A stretch of 64,000 bases of DNA from Flavobacterium sediminis. GTDB lineage: Bacteria > Bacteroidota > Bacteroidia > Flavobacteriales > Flavobacteriaceae. Under the pieces are notes generated by a model. That model was not told the DNA's origin and searched no databases. It saw nothing but the letters and a program-made list of their open reading frames with translations. The DNA lies in NCBI RefSeq assembly GCF_003148385.1, contig NZ_CP029463.1, positions 496,001-560,000 of the forward strand, read 5' to 3'. The position numbers and the translations under genes are program-made. Positions 39,600 to 49,506 of the stretch are shown here, piece by piece (position 1 is the stretch's first letter; each line of letters begins with the position of its first letter).

Positions 39600-41458
39600 T
39601 GAAAAAAATTATTAAAAAATTAATGCCACATGTCCGTCCGTTAAAAAGACATGTGGTCTGGAATATTATCTATAACGTTTTATACGCTCTTTTTGGTACG
39701 CTATCTTTCGTTACCCTTATACCATTACTCAATGTAATGTTCGATCAGAACCAGCAAGTATCAAAAGAGCCGGTTTTTATCAAACAAGAAAATTGGTACG
39801 ATTATGTAATCCACATCAGCGAAGTTTTTAATTACGTAAAAAGTTTTTTTAATTATAAAATAACGAGCCTTACCGAAAATGGCGAGCCTCAATTTGCATT
39901 ACTAATCGTAATTTCATTAGTAATTGTTACATTTTTACTTAAAAATTTAGCCGGTTATTTTGCTTCTTTCCACATGATGCACCTGCGCAACGGCATTATG
40001 GCCAGTTTGCGTCAGCAGATGTATGACAAAATTATCAGTCTTCCGGTTTCTTTTTATTCAGAAAAAAGAAAAGGTGATGTTATGGCAAGGATGCTCGGCG
40101 ATATCGGTGAAGTTCAAAATTCATTTTTCACCTTATTGGAACTAATTGTAAAAGAACCGCTTACTATTGTATTTTCCATCATAATGATGTTTACTTTTAG
40201 TTGGCAACTAAGTCTTTTCATTTTTATTTTCATTCCTATTTCCGGGTTAATCATCTCCAGAATCGGTAAAAGCTTAAAATCACAATCGCTTCGTGCTCAA
40301 AATGAAAGCGGATACATGATTTCATTAGCTGAAGAAACCCTGAGCGGACTTAAAGTAGTAAAAAGTTATAATGCAGAACCTATATTCAAAAAGAATTTTA
40401 AGGGCTCTATCCAACGCTTACTACAGTTATCTAATAAAATAGGTAAAAAACACAATCTGGCTTCTCCTATGAGTGAATTCTTAGGTATTGTCACTATTGC
40501 GGTTCTACTATGGTATGGCGGAAATCTTGTATTAGTTGAAAAAACATTAGCAGGTACGGTTTTTCTTCCTTTCATGGGATTAGCATACAATATCTTAACT
40601 CCGGCAAAAGCTATTTCCAAAGCTTCATATCAAGTTAAAAACGGTATTGCAGCTGCTCAAAGAGTTTTTGAAATATTAGAACAGGAAAATACAATTGACA
40701 GCAAAGAAAACGCCTTGGTTAAGGACACTTTTGATAAATCTATTACTATTGAAAATATCAATTTCAGATACGGAGATGAAAATGTATTGAAAAACTTTTC
40801 TCTTGAAGTTCCTAAAGGAAAAACCGTTGCTTTAGTAGGACAATCCGGAAGTGGAAAAAGTACAATTGCTAATTTATTAACTCGTTTTTACGATGTAAAT
40901 GAAGGACATATTAAAATTGACGGAACTGATATCCGCGATTGGAATATTCATTCTTTACGTTCATTAATGGGATTGGTCACACAAGACTCTATCTTGTTTA
41001 ACGATACGATCAAAAACAATTTGCTAATCGGTAAACCTGACGCTACTGAAGAGGAAATTTTAGAGGCTTTAAAGATTGCTAATGCTTATGAATTTATAAA
41101 AGACCTTCCGAATGGAATCGAGACCAACATCGGTGATGCCGGCGGTAAACTATCAGGTGGACAAAAGCAACGCTTATCTATTGCCCGTGCAGTCCTCAAA
41201 AACCCACCGATCATGATTTTAGACGAAGCAACTTCTGCTTTGGACACTGAAAGTGAGAAATTGGTTCAGGTTGCTCTGGAAAACATGATGCAGAACAGAA
41301 CTTCTGTGGTTATTGCGCACCGATTGTCTACTATTCAAAAAGCTGATAAAATTGTAGTCATGCAAAAAGGAGAAATCGTTGAGCAAGGAACACATGCTGA
41401 ACTCATGGCGAAAAACGGCACTTATGCCAAATTAGTTTCTCTTCAGTCTTTTGATTAA
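39599..41458 (+). CDS. MsbA-like ABC exporter (fused permease and ATPase)
   Basis: A 619-residue half-transporter. The type IV permease domain covers residues 15-345 with six membrane helices. The extracytoplasmic loop between helices 1 and 2 is unusually long (about residues 45-95). The nucleotide-binding domain has Walker A GQSGSGKST, signature LSGGQKQR, Walker B IMILDEATSALD and the switch His in VIAHRLS. It works as a homodimer that flips lipids or exports amphiphiles. Lipid A transport as MsbA is plausible but not proven. A terminator follows at 41482-41519. Confidence 0.9.
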   Translation: MKKIIKKLMPHVRPLKRHVVWNIIYNVLYALFGTLSFVTLIPLLNVMFDQNQQVSKEPVFIKQENWYDYVIHISEVFNYVKSFFNYKITSLTENGEPQFALLIVISLVIVTFLLKNLAGYFASFHMMHLRNGIMASLRQQMYDKIISLPVSFYSEKRKGDVMARMLGDIGEVQNSFFTLLELIVKEPLTIVFSIIMMFTFSWQLSLFIFIFIPISGLIISRIGKSLKSQSLRAQNESGYMISLAEETLSGLKVVKSYNAEPIFKKNFKGSIQRLLQLSNKIGKKHNLASPMSEFLGIVTIAVLLWYGGNLVLVEKTLAGTVFLPFMGLAYNILTPAKAISKASYQVKNGIAAAQRVFEILEQENTIDSKENALVKDTFDKSITIENINFRYGDENVLKNFSLEVPKGKTVALVGQSGSGKSTIANLLTRFYDVNEGHIKIDGTDIRDWNIHSLRSLMGLVTQDSILFNDTIKNNLLIGKPDATEEEILEALKIANAYEFIKDLPNGIETNIGDAGGKLSGGQKQRLSIARAVLKNPPIMILDEATSALDTESEKLVQVALENMMQNRTSVVIAHRLSTIQKADKIVVMQKGEIVEQGTHAELMAKNGTYAKLVSLQSFD

Positions 41459-41481
41459 ATATAGTTTTTAAATAATTGAAG

Positions 41482-41519
41482 AATCTCCATAAAATGTTTA
41501 AATTTATGGAGATTTTTTT
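41482..41519 (+). terminator. Rho-independent terminator of the exporter gene
   Basis: Stem AATCTCCATAAA / TTTATGGAGATT at 41482-41514, followed by a T-run. It overlaps the longest possible 5' extension of the next gene and so argues for that gene starting later. Confidence 0.85.
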
Positions 41520-41523
41520 ATGT

Positions 41524-42225
41524 ATGTATATTGAAAATCCTAATATAAAATTAAGTGATACTGATTCCACTATTGTTTGGAAATATCTGGATCTGTCAAA
41601 ATTCTTAGACATGTTGCTTTCAGAAAAGCTCTTCATGTCTCGTTCCGATAAATTTGAAGATCAATATGAAGGAACTTTTTCTGAACCTACCTTTGAAGAG
41701 ATCAAAAAAATAGCTGAGAACAATCCGAAGTTTTTAGATTACTATAAATCCCATCGTGAAAAAGTAGTCATCAGCAGTTGGCACGCCAATGAATATGAAT
41801 CTTTTGCCATGTGGCAGATATTTACCAAAAACAATGAAGGTTTAGCTATTCAATCGACAATAGGACGGGTAAAAGAAGCTTTACAACCCGAAAATCATTT
41901 TGAACAATTCATAGGTGAAGTAAACTATATCGATTATAAAAAAGATTTTATTCCGTTTGACGATACGTTTTTCCCGTTTTTATTCAAGCGAAAAAGCTTT
42001 CAGTACGAAAAAGAAATCCGAATTATTTCCGACGTTAGTCAAAATAATGTCATTATAGATAACGGATTAAAGATCAATGTGGATATTAATTCGCTTATTG
42101 AAAAAATTTACATTCATCCTAAAAGTGAAAACTGGTACAAAAAACTGGTTATAGAACTGGTTGAGAAACTAGGATTCGATTTTACTATTGAAAAATCGGA
42201 TCTGGAAAGTGAAATCCTTATTTAA
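41524..42225 (+). CDS. DUF2971 protein
   Basis: A 233-residue cytosolic protein with the DUF2971 pattern: VWKYLDLSKFLDMLLSEKLFMSRSDKFEDQYEG at the start (in parts), then VISSWHANEYESFAMWQIF, GLAIQSTIGRV and FKRKSFQYEKEIRII. DUF2971 proteins are scattered in bacteria, often near mobile or defence genes, and have no known activity. ATG 41524 is chosen because the in-frame start at 41476 lies in the terminator hairpin of the upstream gene. It overlaps the convergent MATE gene by 4 bp. Confidence 0.85.
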   Translation: MYIENPNIKLSDTDSTIVWKYLDLSKFLDMLLSEKLFMSRSDKFEDQYEGTFSEPTFEEIKKIAENNPKFLDYYKSHREKVVISSWHANEYESFAMWQIFTKNNEGLAIQSTIGRVKEALQPENHFEQFIGEVNYIDYKKDFIPFDDTFFPFLFKRKSFQYEKEIRIISDVSQNNVIIDNGLKINVDINSLIEKIYIHPKSENWYKKLVIELVEKLGFDFTIEKSDLESEILI

Positions 42226-43562
42226 TTTTTTCTTTCATCAACTAAAGGAAGAAATATCTTTCTGAACTGGTAGATCAATGGAAAACTTCTGGCTACGATC
42301 CAGAATGTCATTGCTATAAAGATTGCTTTTAGTTTGTAATCGAATTGGTTTAACATCCATAAAGCAGGTACATAAACGGTAAAAGTAGCGACTAATAATA
42401 AGTTTCTAAGCTGTTTCATTTTTCCTAATCCTTTAAAAATACCATCAAAAATAAAGGCCAGTCCGCAAAACGGTTGCATTAGTAAAACAATCCAAAAAAC
42501 CGAATAAAACTTTTCCAACACTTCCTTATCACTTGTAAAAATAGTACCTATCGGTTTATAAAAGGTAAAACCTATAATAGCCATTATTATCCCGAAAACA
42601 AAACCATACTTCATTAAAGTATTGCCTAACTTCAATAATAATTTATAATCTTTAGCACCGTATAACCTGCCGGACAGTATATTTCCGGCACTTGCATAAC
42701 CATCTATTAAAAAAGCTCCCAAAAACCAGATATTGATTGCTATTGTATAAGCTGCAATAAAAGATTCTCCGTAAGCTGTAGCAAAACTGGTTCCTAAATA
42801 TAAAGTTACATTTAAGGCTAATGTACGGATAAAAAGATTGAGCACCATTTGCATGAACCTTTTCAGTTCTTTATTTACAGGCAATCGTAACCGCATGGAG
42901 ATCCTTGTCTTTTGTAACAATAAAACAACCGACATAACCGCCATTATCATTTGAGCCAGAACACTTGCTAATGCTGCTCCTTTAACTCCCATTGCCGGCA
43001 TCAAAGGTTCTAAACCAAAAACAAAAAGGAAATCAAAAATAATATTGACAACCATTCCTGTAATGGCTATCAACATCGGATAAAAAGTATTCTGAAGCCC
43101 TCTGAAAGTTCCGAAAACCGAAATAGTAAACAGTGTAAACGGAAAACCGAATATCCTGATCTTATAATACTCCACGCAATACGCTAAGATTGTGTCTGAA
43201 GCATTATATAACTTAAAGATTTCTTCTGTAAAAGGTAAGGTCAGAAAAATGATAAATATTCCTAATGAGGTAATCAAATAAGCCGTTTGTGCCGGCAAAT
43301 TTTCAATCTCATCTAATTTTTCCGCTCCTAAATATTGTGAAACTATAGCTGATAGTGCGCTTCTCGTTTGTCTTAAAACCCAGATAAGCATGGACAAAAA
43401 AGTGGTTACAATACCCACCGCTGCCAAAGACTCAGTTGCATGCTCTTTAATATTTCCGACAATAGCAACATCCGTCAGAGATAGTAAAGGTTCTGATACT
43501 CCGGATATCAAGGCAGGAATTGCAAGTTTGTTTATATTCTTAAATGAAAGAGAATCTTTCAT
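42222..43562 (-). CDS. MATE family efflux transporter
   Basis: A 446-residue MATE protein with twelve predicted membrane helices in two six-helix halves. The opening NKLAIPALISGVSEPLLSLTDVAIVG is the usual MATE helix 1 motif, with the Asp (LTDVAIVG) expected in the cation site. It resembles the DinF branch. It exports cationic drugs or other small molecules using Na+ or H+ gradients. The substrate is unknown. It is 21 bp downstream of the EF-hand lipoprotein gene and may share its transcript. Confidence 0.9.
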   Translation of the reverse strand: MKDSLSFKNINKLAIPALISGVSEPLLSLTDVAIVGNIKEHATESLAAVGIVTTFLSMLIWVLRQTRSALSAIVSQYLGAEKLDEIENLPAQTAYLITSLGIFIIFLTLPFTEEIFKLYNASDTILAYCVEYYKIRIFGFPFTLFTISVFGTFRGLQNTFYPMLIAITGMVVNIIFDFLFVFGLEPLMPAMGVKGAALASVLAQMIMAVMSVVLLLQKTRISMRLRLPVNKELKRFMQMVLNLFIRTLALNVTLYLGTSFATAYGESFIAAYTIAINIWFLGAFLIDGYASAGNILSGRLYGAKDYKLLLKLGNTLMKYGFVFGIIMAIIGFTFYKPIGTIFTSDKEVLEKFYSVFWIVLLMQPFCGLAFIFDGIFKGLGKMKQLRNLLLVATFTVYVPALWMLNQFDYKLKAIFIAMTFWIVARSFPLIYQFRKIFLPLVDERKN

Positions 43563-43583
43563 AGAAAAGTAACTTTCAGTCTT

Positions 43584-44315
43584 TTATATCGGCATGTATT
43601 CTTCTGCTTTCCATTCGTCCGCTAAAAGATCTACAAAATGGTAATGTACTTTATCTTTCTTATCAAAAGCTCCGTTCTTATTGATATCTTCAATACTGCG
43701 CAAATAAAGTCTCTTTTGAGGCTCAATGATATTCCAGTCGATCAATTCATTATAATCTTCTGAAACCTTAGTGAATTGAGTTCCGTCAATATTACTCAAA
43801 TACAAAGATTTAATATCGTTCTGATCAATTTTTCCATCCTTATTGGTATCATGATCCACTAAAGTGTACACCAAAACGTGCTTCTTAAATTTTTCTGCAA
43901 TAGTATTCAGATAAGTAACTGTCTGAATTTGCATTTTAGTATCCGTCAACGAATGAATAGCTGTGGAATCAATATGTTGAAACTTCAGGTTCTCAAAATA
44001 TCCGGTTAATTCAAAACGATTGTAATTAGAGATAGCATAACTTACCTGATTGGTTTTACTGGAACCGTAAACTCTGCTGTAATCATCGTATACGCGTACA
44101 TCTCCAACCGGATGGATCAAGTATTTCGTTCCGTCCATAAGAATCGGTAAATCTGCAATTTTTATAGAAGATGTGTCTACTTTTTTCTCTTCTTTAACCG
44201 CTGTTGATTTCACTTCTTCGTAAATCACTTTTTTAGGTGTTTCTTTCTCTTCTCTTTTACAGCTTGCCAAAAACATTACCGAAACAACCGATATATAAGC
44301 AATAAGTACTCGCAT
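43584..44315 (-). CDS. Lipoprotein with EF-hand-like calcium loops
   Basis: A 243-residue lipoprotein (VVSVMFLASCKREEKE, acylated Cys19). The mature part has two calcium-loop sequences, DHDTNKDGKIDQND and DINKNGAFDKKD, about 45 residues apart and both of the DxDxDG type, set in beta-rich surroundings. This may be a Dockerin/EF-hand-like structural site and not a signalling EF-hand. The function is unknown. It lies 50 bp downstream of a TonB-dependent receptor gene. Confidence 0.75.
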   Translation of the reverse strand: MRVLIAYISVVSVMFLASCKREEKETPKKVIYEEVKSTAVKEEKKVDTSSIKIADLPILMDGTKYLIHPVGDVRVYDDYSRVYGSSKTNQVSYAISNYNRFELTGYFENLKFQHIDSTAIHSLTDTKMQIQTVTYLNTIAEKFKKHVLVYTLVDHDTNKDGKIDQNDIKSLYLSNIDGTQFTKVSEDYNELIDWNIIEPQKRLYLRSIEDINKNGAFDKKDKVHYHFVDLLADEWKAEEYMPI

Positions 44316-44365
44316 AAGTTAAAAATTTCTTTATCAAATATACTAATTTTTAAGCATCTCCAACT

Positions 44366-46824
44366 TTACAAACGTGCAATTAACTTAATATTAAACACTC
44401 GCGTTGTCATATAGTTCGGTATACCGTACTGTGATTTGGTATATACATCGCGAACCCAAGTATTCGTAATCGCATTTTGATTGTTGAACAGATTATATAT
44501 TTCCACCCCTAATGCAAATTCACTGAATGGCTTTAACCATCTGTGTTCTGATTTCAGGGTCTGATCTTTAAACACATAAGAGAATCCGGCGTCAGCTCTG
44601 CGGTAATCTTTTAAACGCAACTGATAATCATACGGATCAGCATAAGAAGGCGAACCTCCCGGCAATCCCGTATTGTAGACTAAATTCAGATATAACTTCA
44701 CATTAGGTATATTCGGCATGTAATCCTGGAATAGAAGTCCGAACTTCAGCCTTTGGTCGGTCGGTCGGGCAATATAACCTCTGTCATTATAATTCTCTTC
44801 GGTTTTTAAAAAGCCGAAACTGAACCAAGATTCGGTTCCGGGAACGAATTCCCCATTAAGTCTTGCATCAAATCCATAAGCATACGCTTCTGCATTATTA
44901 TCCGCTTTATAGCGAATCCTGACATTATTGATGGTATAAACATTTACATCCGTCATTTTTTTGTAATACGCCTCACTAACCAATTTAAACGGGCGATTCC
45001 ATATTTTAAAGCTATAATCATTGCTCACCACTACATGAAATGATCGCTGCGCTTTTACATTAGGATTTACCACTCCGGACGAGTCTCTTAACTCACGATA
45101 AAAAGGCGGCTGGTAATACAATCCTCCTGATAAACGGAACAGCATATCTTTATCCCAATTCGGTTTTATAGCAAACTGAGCTCTCGGCGAGAATACAAAT
45201 TGAGCATTTCCTTTTTCATCCTGAGTTTCTACTTGCCAAAAATGTCCTCTTACACCCGCATTTAACCAATATTGATGCTCTCCTATTTTCCCTCTGTAAT
45301 TCCATTGAGAGTACCCCGAAAAACGATTGATAGTAGTATAATTTGTTGCTCTTGAGCTAAAATAAGGTGCTAATGGTCCTGTGTAAGGATTATACGGCTG
45401 ATCATTCTGATACTCAAGATCCGGTCTTGGTAATGAAAATCCGGCGGAATCGATCACTTCCCACTCTACCAATCGGTCGCGGATATCCTCATAAGTATAT
45501 TTTATCCCCCATTCTACTTCCGATCTTTCATTTAACTGATGAAAACCTTTAACTTCTCCGTTAAAGATCAAAGCATCTAAATCATTACGGGCATGAGTTA
45601 ATTGGCCTCCTACTCCACGAGAATATACCACATCTCCGAAAGTATCCGAACCAATATTTGAATCTACTTCTCCCAGACGATATTGAGCCAGAATATCATA
45701 ATATTCCTGTTCCTGAGTATGATAGGTCGAGGCTATAAACTTCAGTTTATTTTTCTCGTTATACTGATATACTGATTTTATAGCTCCGAATGCAGTAGTA
45801 TACTCATCCTTTTCCTGTCCGTCATATACCACTAACAAAGCAATCGGGTCACTAACCGTACCGAAATTTGTTTGACGGCTTAAAGGTTGGTAATGGTATT
45901 TATTCTGGGATACATTTCCTAAAAAACTCCATTGCCATTTTGAAGAGGCATTATACGTAAATAAAGTTTGAATATCTGCAAATGAAGGTCTGTAATTGGT
46001 TTCCGTTTCTTTACTATTTACTAAAAGGCTATTATCGCGGTAACGAACACCGGTAATATTACTCCATTTCTGATTTTTTGACACTCCTTCGACCGTCAAG
46101 CTCCCCCCAATAAACTGGCATCCAAAGAAGCCTTAAAACGCGTCGGATTTCTATAGGTGATATCTAAAACAGAAGACATTTTATCTCCATACTTAGCCTG
46201 AAAGCCTCCGGCTGAAAAATCTACACTCTCAACCATTTCCGTATTTGTAAAGCTCAAACCTTCCTGTTGTCCTGAGCGAATTAAAAAAGGACGGTACACT
46301 TCGATCTCATTAACATAAACCAGATTTTCATCATAATTCCCTCCTCTTACGGCATACGATGTACTCAATTCATTATTTGAATATACTCCCGGCAACGTCT
46401 TAATGATGTTTTCAATACCCGGATTAGCTCCCGGAATTTTCCGGATTACTACGGGATCAATTGTGGTGATTCCTTCTACTCTTTTTTTACTGCTTCCCAT
46501 AACGACCACAGCACCTATTTGCTCTACATTGGTATTTAATACCGGATTAAACTCATAATCTTCATTAGGTCTTAACTCAACATTTACAGTTACTCGTTTA
46601 TAGGTAACGTGGGAAAACGTAACCGTTACTTTTTGATTAGCAGGAACATCCAAACTGTAAAAACCGTTCTTATTCGTAACTGTTCCTTTATTACCAACAC
46701 TCACTGTAACATTTTCAACCGGCTGATTGAATTCATCCAAAATAACTCCTTTTATACGTGCTGTTTGTGCAAACGCAAAAGTTGTGAATAAGCCGAAAAC
46801 GAAAAGAAAAAGATATTTATTCAA
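44366..46824 (-). pseudogene. TonB-dependent receptor with carboxypeptidase-like N-domain, split by a frameshift
   Basis: Two overlapping frames make one receptor of about 819 residues. The first (start 46824) has a signal peptide (to FAFAQ), a CarboxypepD_reg-like domain (RIKGVILDEFNQPVENVTVSV) and the plug (VVIRKIPGANPGIENIIKTLPGV, YAVRGGNYDENLVYVNEIEVYRP). The second frame adds the barrel, ending in RVFNIKLIARL. The break is at the C6 run 46103-46108; a seventh base reads SLLGGSLTVEGVS through. It takes up an unknown ligand across the outer membrane. The run is long enough for either a base-calling error or true phase variation. Confidence 0.85.
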
Positions 46825-46837
46825 GTAGTTTAAATTT

Positions 46838-48523
46838 TTAATTCATAAAAAAATAGCTCTCAAAGGTAGTTGAATTTTGCATATTATCTGTAACAATAAT
46901 TTTCAAATCATTCCTACCGGAAACAAATTTACCATCTGATAGCTGATGGATCAGCTTTTTAGTTTTATAGTCATATTCCATTAAAATCCATTCCCCGTTC
47001 AAATAGGCGTTATACGTATCAATTCCTGAAAGTTTATCAGAAATTGAAACACTTAATGTGTTTTGTTTGTTCAAATTGCGCCCTTCCACAAAATTAACAT
47101 TATAAATCCTTGGCGGAACAGAATCCTGTGCGAGTTTAAACATACCTAACTCTCTTACTTTTGCCGAAAAAACATTCCCTTTTCTAAGTGTTCCGTTATA
47201 TTCTAATTGATGCCCGTCTAAAGTAGCAATAAAAGTTTTAGACAACTCTTCTTCAGACAATCCTTCTACGTTTGAAAAAGTAATTGTAATGTTTTTATGC
47301 ACCGGAATTTCAGGTTTTCCAAAAGTCAAAACACCTTCTTTTACTTCAAAATCCAAATTAAAGTCATCATAGAACGCATTCTCCGGAACGTAAACCGATA
47401 TATTGTCCTTTTCATAATTATTTTCAATCTTAGATTTCAAGACGTAAGGTGCAGAAGATTCCTCTTTAGTGATTTTAGCATCTTCAACTCCATATTCAAT
47501 CGGAATAAAAATATTCGTTTGGTTACCATGAAAGTCAAACATTTCAATTCTGAAAGTATATGTCGAATTAGGTTGTGTATTGATTACTCCGTTATTTTTA
47601 TTTTGTTTCAAAATAGAAAGCGGATAAGGGGTCTCATAAAATAACTTTTGAAAACGTTGCTTCTTGTCCTTATAAATCCCGTAATCGATAAAATTATTCA
47701 GATACCGTGTTTCATTGAAAGCAAATTTATCGAGCTCAAAACTATAATACAGTACTCCGTTCAAATATGCATTTACTTTAAAAAGTCCGTTTTTATTATA
47801 CGGATTAGTACAATGGTCATACGCATTAATCGCAAATGCTATTTTTCCGTTAGCTACTACTTTTTCTGCTTTATAATTCCCGTCAACTTGCTTCAAAAAA
47901 GAAATCCGGGATGGCTTTTGAGAAGAATTTGCGATTACGCTATCTCCCATCGGATATACCATTATTCCCTGTAAATCCGGTTTGTATTTATCCGGAGCTA
48001 ATTTATTAAAACCAAAATAAAGAGGGTTTACCGCTTTCTCGCTCTTGGTTTCACGAAATTCAAAATGCAAATGCGGACCACCACTTCCTCCAGTATTTCC
48101 CGAAAAAGCAATAACATCTCCCTGTTTAACCGGTAATTCCGCCGGACCGGGAAACATTTCAACTCCGAACGATTTTTGACGATATTGTTCCTTTTTAATA
48201 TATTCTTCAATCGCTCCGTTAGCTTTTTGTAAATGTCCGTATACAGTAGTATATCCGTTCGGATGCGTTATATAAATAGCTTTACCATAGCCAAAAGGTG
48301 AAATTTTAATTCTGGAGATATACCCGTCGGCTACTGCAAACACTTTCAATCCTTCTACTGCATTCGTTTTCATATCCAATCCTGAATGAAAATGATTACT
48401 TCTCAATTCTCCGAATGAGCCCGAAAAATCTAAAGGAATGTCTAACGGTGATATAAATCCACTTGGGTATTCACTCTGTGAATAAGCGCATAAACCAATT
48501 AAAAGAAAAATATAACGTAGCAT
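46838..48523 (-). CDS. M23 family metallopeptidase (LytM-like)
   Basis: A 561-residue exported zinc peptidase with a signal peptide (MLRYIFLLIGLCAYSQ). The LytM domain is at residues 35-170 with zinc ligands His46 and Asp50 (NHFHSGLDM) and the catalytic/metal pair His151 and His153 (GPHLHFEF). The remaining 390 residues are beta-sandwich-like repeats (for example IYNVNFVEGRNLNKQN, VSISDKLSGIDTYNAYLNG) of unknown role. It probably cuts peptide cross-links in peptidoglycan. It is 14 bp upstream of the TonB receptor gene on the same strand. Confidence 0.92.
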   Translation of the reverse strand: MLRYIFLLIGLCAYSQSEYPSGFISPLDIPLDFSGSFGELRSNHFHSGLDMKTNAVEGLKVFAVADGYISRIKISPFGYGKAIYITHPNGYTTVYGHLQKANGAIEEYIKKEQYRQKSFGVEMFPGPAELPVKQGDVIAFSGNTGGSGGPHLHFEFRETKSEKAVNPLYFGFNKLAPDKYKPDLQGIMVYPMGDSVIANSSQKPSRISFLKQVDGNYKAEKVVANGKIAFAINAYDHCTNPYNKNGLFKVNAYLNGVLYYSFELDKFAFNETRYLNNFIDYGIYKDKKQRFQKLFYETPYPLSILKQNKNNGVINTQPNSTYTFRIEMFDFHGNQTNIFIPIEYGVEDAKITKEESSAPYVLKSKIENNYEKDNISVYVPENAFYDDFNLDFEVKEGVLTFGKPEIPVHKNITITFSNVEGLSEEELSKTFIATLDGHQLEYNGTLRKGNVFSAKVRELGMFKLAQDSVPPRIYNVNFVEGRNLNKQNTLSVSISDKLSGIDTYNAYLNGEWILMEYDYKTKKLIHQLSDGKFVSGRNDLKIIVTDNMQNSTTFESYFFMN

Positions 48524-48646
48524 ATTTTAAGATTTTTCAGCTAAAGTAATAAAATAAAAAGAGGAATTAAAACCTCTGTTACAACTCCTTAACAGCCAAA
48601 ATATTATAAACCCTAAACCTTATTTCATAAAAAAAGAGAAAAAATA

Positions 48647-48677
48647 TTGTAATTATTAAATTCTAATACTAATTTTG
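48647..48677 (+). promoter_or_regulatory. Promoter of the coiled-coil/zapA operon
   Basis: TTG at 48647-48649, a 20-bp spacer and TAATTTTG at 48670-48677, followed by a 27-base leader to ATG 48705. Confidence 0.65.
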
Positions 48678-48704
48678 TAGGAAGGGAAATGAATTGTACC
48701 ATTG

Positions 48705-48995
48705 ATGAATAAATTAACTGAATTAATTGATTCTCTAGAAGTTAAATTCTTTAAATTGAACCAAAAACTGATTCAATTAGAGAAAAAAAATTCAGAATTA
48801 GAAGCTTTGTTACTGAAAACGACACAGGAAAACAATGTAAAACAAAGTGAAATTGCTGAACTAAAGAAACAATTGGAAAATTTAAAGATGGTCAATTCTT
48901 TATTAGGCAGTGACGAAAACAAACGAGAAACGAAACTCAAAATAAATTCTCTTATTCGAGAAATTGACAATTGCATAGCACAGCTATCGGACTAA
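48705..48995 (+). CDS. Small coiled-coil protein upstream of zapA
   Basis: A 96-residue protein that is almost entirely a coiled coil (heptads through LIQLEKKNSELEALLLKTTQ and SEIAELKKQLENLKMV), with a short C-terminal helix. It resembles the ZapB-like or generic small coiled-coil proteins found directly before zapA in Bacteroidota, with a 3-bp gap to zapA here. A role in Z-ring assembly with ZapA is inferred from this linkage. ATG 48705 is used in preference to the in-frame TTG just before it. Confidence 0.8.
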   Translation: MNKLTELIDSLEVKFFKLNQKLIQLEKKNSELEALLLKTTQENNVKQSEIAELKKQLENLKMVNSLLGSDENKRETKLKINSLIREIDNCIAQLSD

Positions 48996-48998
48996 AAG

Positions 48999-49292
48999 AT
49001 GAATGAAAAATTAAAAATTAAGTTATCAATTGCCGATCGTGTTTATCCGCTTACTATTGAAGAGCAGCAAGAACAAGCTTTGCGCAGCGCTTCAAAAAAG
49101 ATAGACGAGATGATTCAACAGTTTGAACAAAGCTATGCTGTTAGAGACAAGCAGGATGTATTGGCCATGTGTGCCTTACAGTTTGCCGCCCAATTAGAAC
49201 AAAAACAGATTGATTCATCTGAAGATTATGAAAACGGGATCAGGCGCCTGCAAAACTTGGATAAGAAATTGAGTGAGTTACTCTCAAAATAA
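48999..49292 (+). CDS. zapA: Cell division protein ZapA
   Basis: A 97-residue ZapA. The N-terminal beta part KIKLSIADRVYPLTIEEQQEQALRSA (in two parts) is followed by the long dimer/tetramer helix DEMIQQFEQSYAVRDKQDVLAM and CALQFAAQLEQKQ. ZapA crosslinks FtsZ protofilaments at the division site. It follows the small coiled-coil gene by 3 bp and is followed by a 6S RNA candidate, the same order (zapA then 6S RNA) seen in many other bacteria. Confidence 0.93.
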   Translation: MNEKLKIKLSIADRVYPLTIEEQQEQALRSASKKIDEMIQQFEQSYAVRDKQDVLAMCALQFAAQLEQKQIDSSEDYENGIRRLQNLDKKLSELLSK

Positions 49293-49321
49293 AAAATACG
49301 TTCTTACAGTAACAATAAAGG

Positions 49322-49484
49322 TACTGCCTACATTAGTTCACATTTTGATAAACTCAACACTAACAAATTAAACGAGTGAATCGTCGCATCTATTGTAAGC
49401 CCTTAAGTGGGAAACATGAACTGCGAGTTAGCTCAAAACTTGTCTTTACGAGTTTATACAAACACCTAATGTAGGCTTTTTTTA
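49322..49484 (+). ncRNA. ssrS: 6S RNA candidate (Bacteroidota type)
   Basis: The gene-free stretch between zapA and rny folds as one long rod. The outer stem is GCCTACATTAG (49326-49336) with CTAATGTAGGC (49466-49476). The next stem is ATAAACTC (49348-49355) with GAGTTTAT (49450-49457). Inner pairing includes CTAAC with GTTAG, and TCGCA with TGCGA, leaving a central region able to form the open bubble of 6S RNA. Seven T follow the outer stem, giving the terminator. The position after zapA matches ssrS elsewhere. 6S RNA traps the housekeeping RNA polymerase in stationary phase. The ends are approximate. Confidence 0.8.
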
Positions 49485-49506
49485 TATATAATTTTTTTAA
49501 TTAACT

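Noticed and set aside
43800..44100. Calmodulin-like EF-hand signalling protein
   Set aside because: The two calcium loops lack the paired helix-loop-helix spacing and the protein is an exported lipoprotein; structural calcium sites are more likely.
47297..47974. Two plus-strand open frames of 108-115 codons
   Set aside because: They are antisense to the M23 peptidase gene and have biased composition typical of shadow frames.
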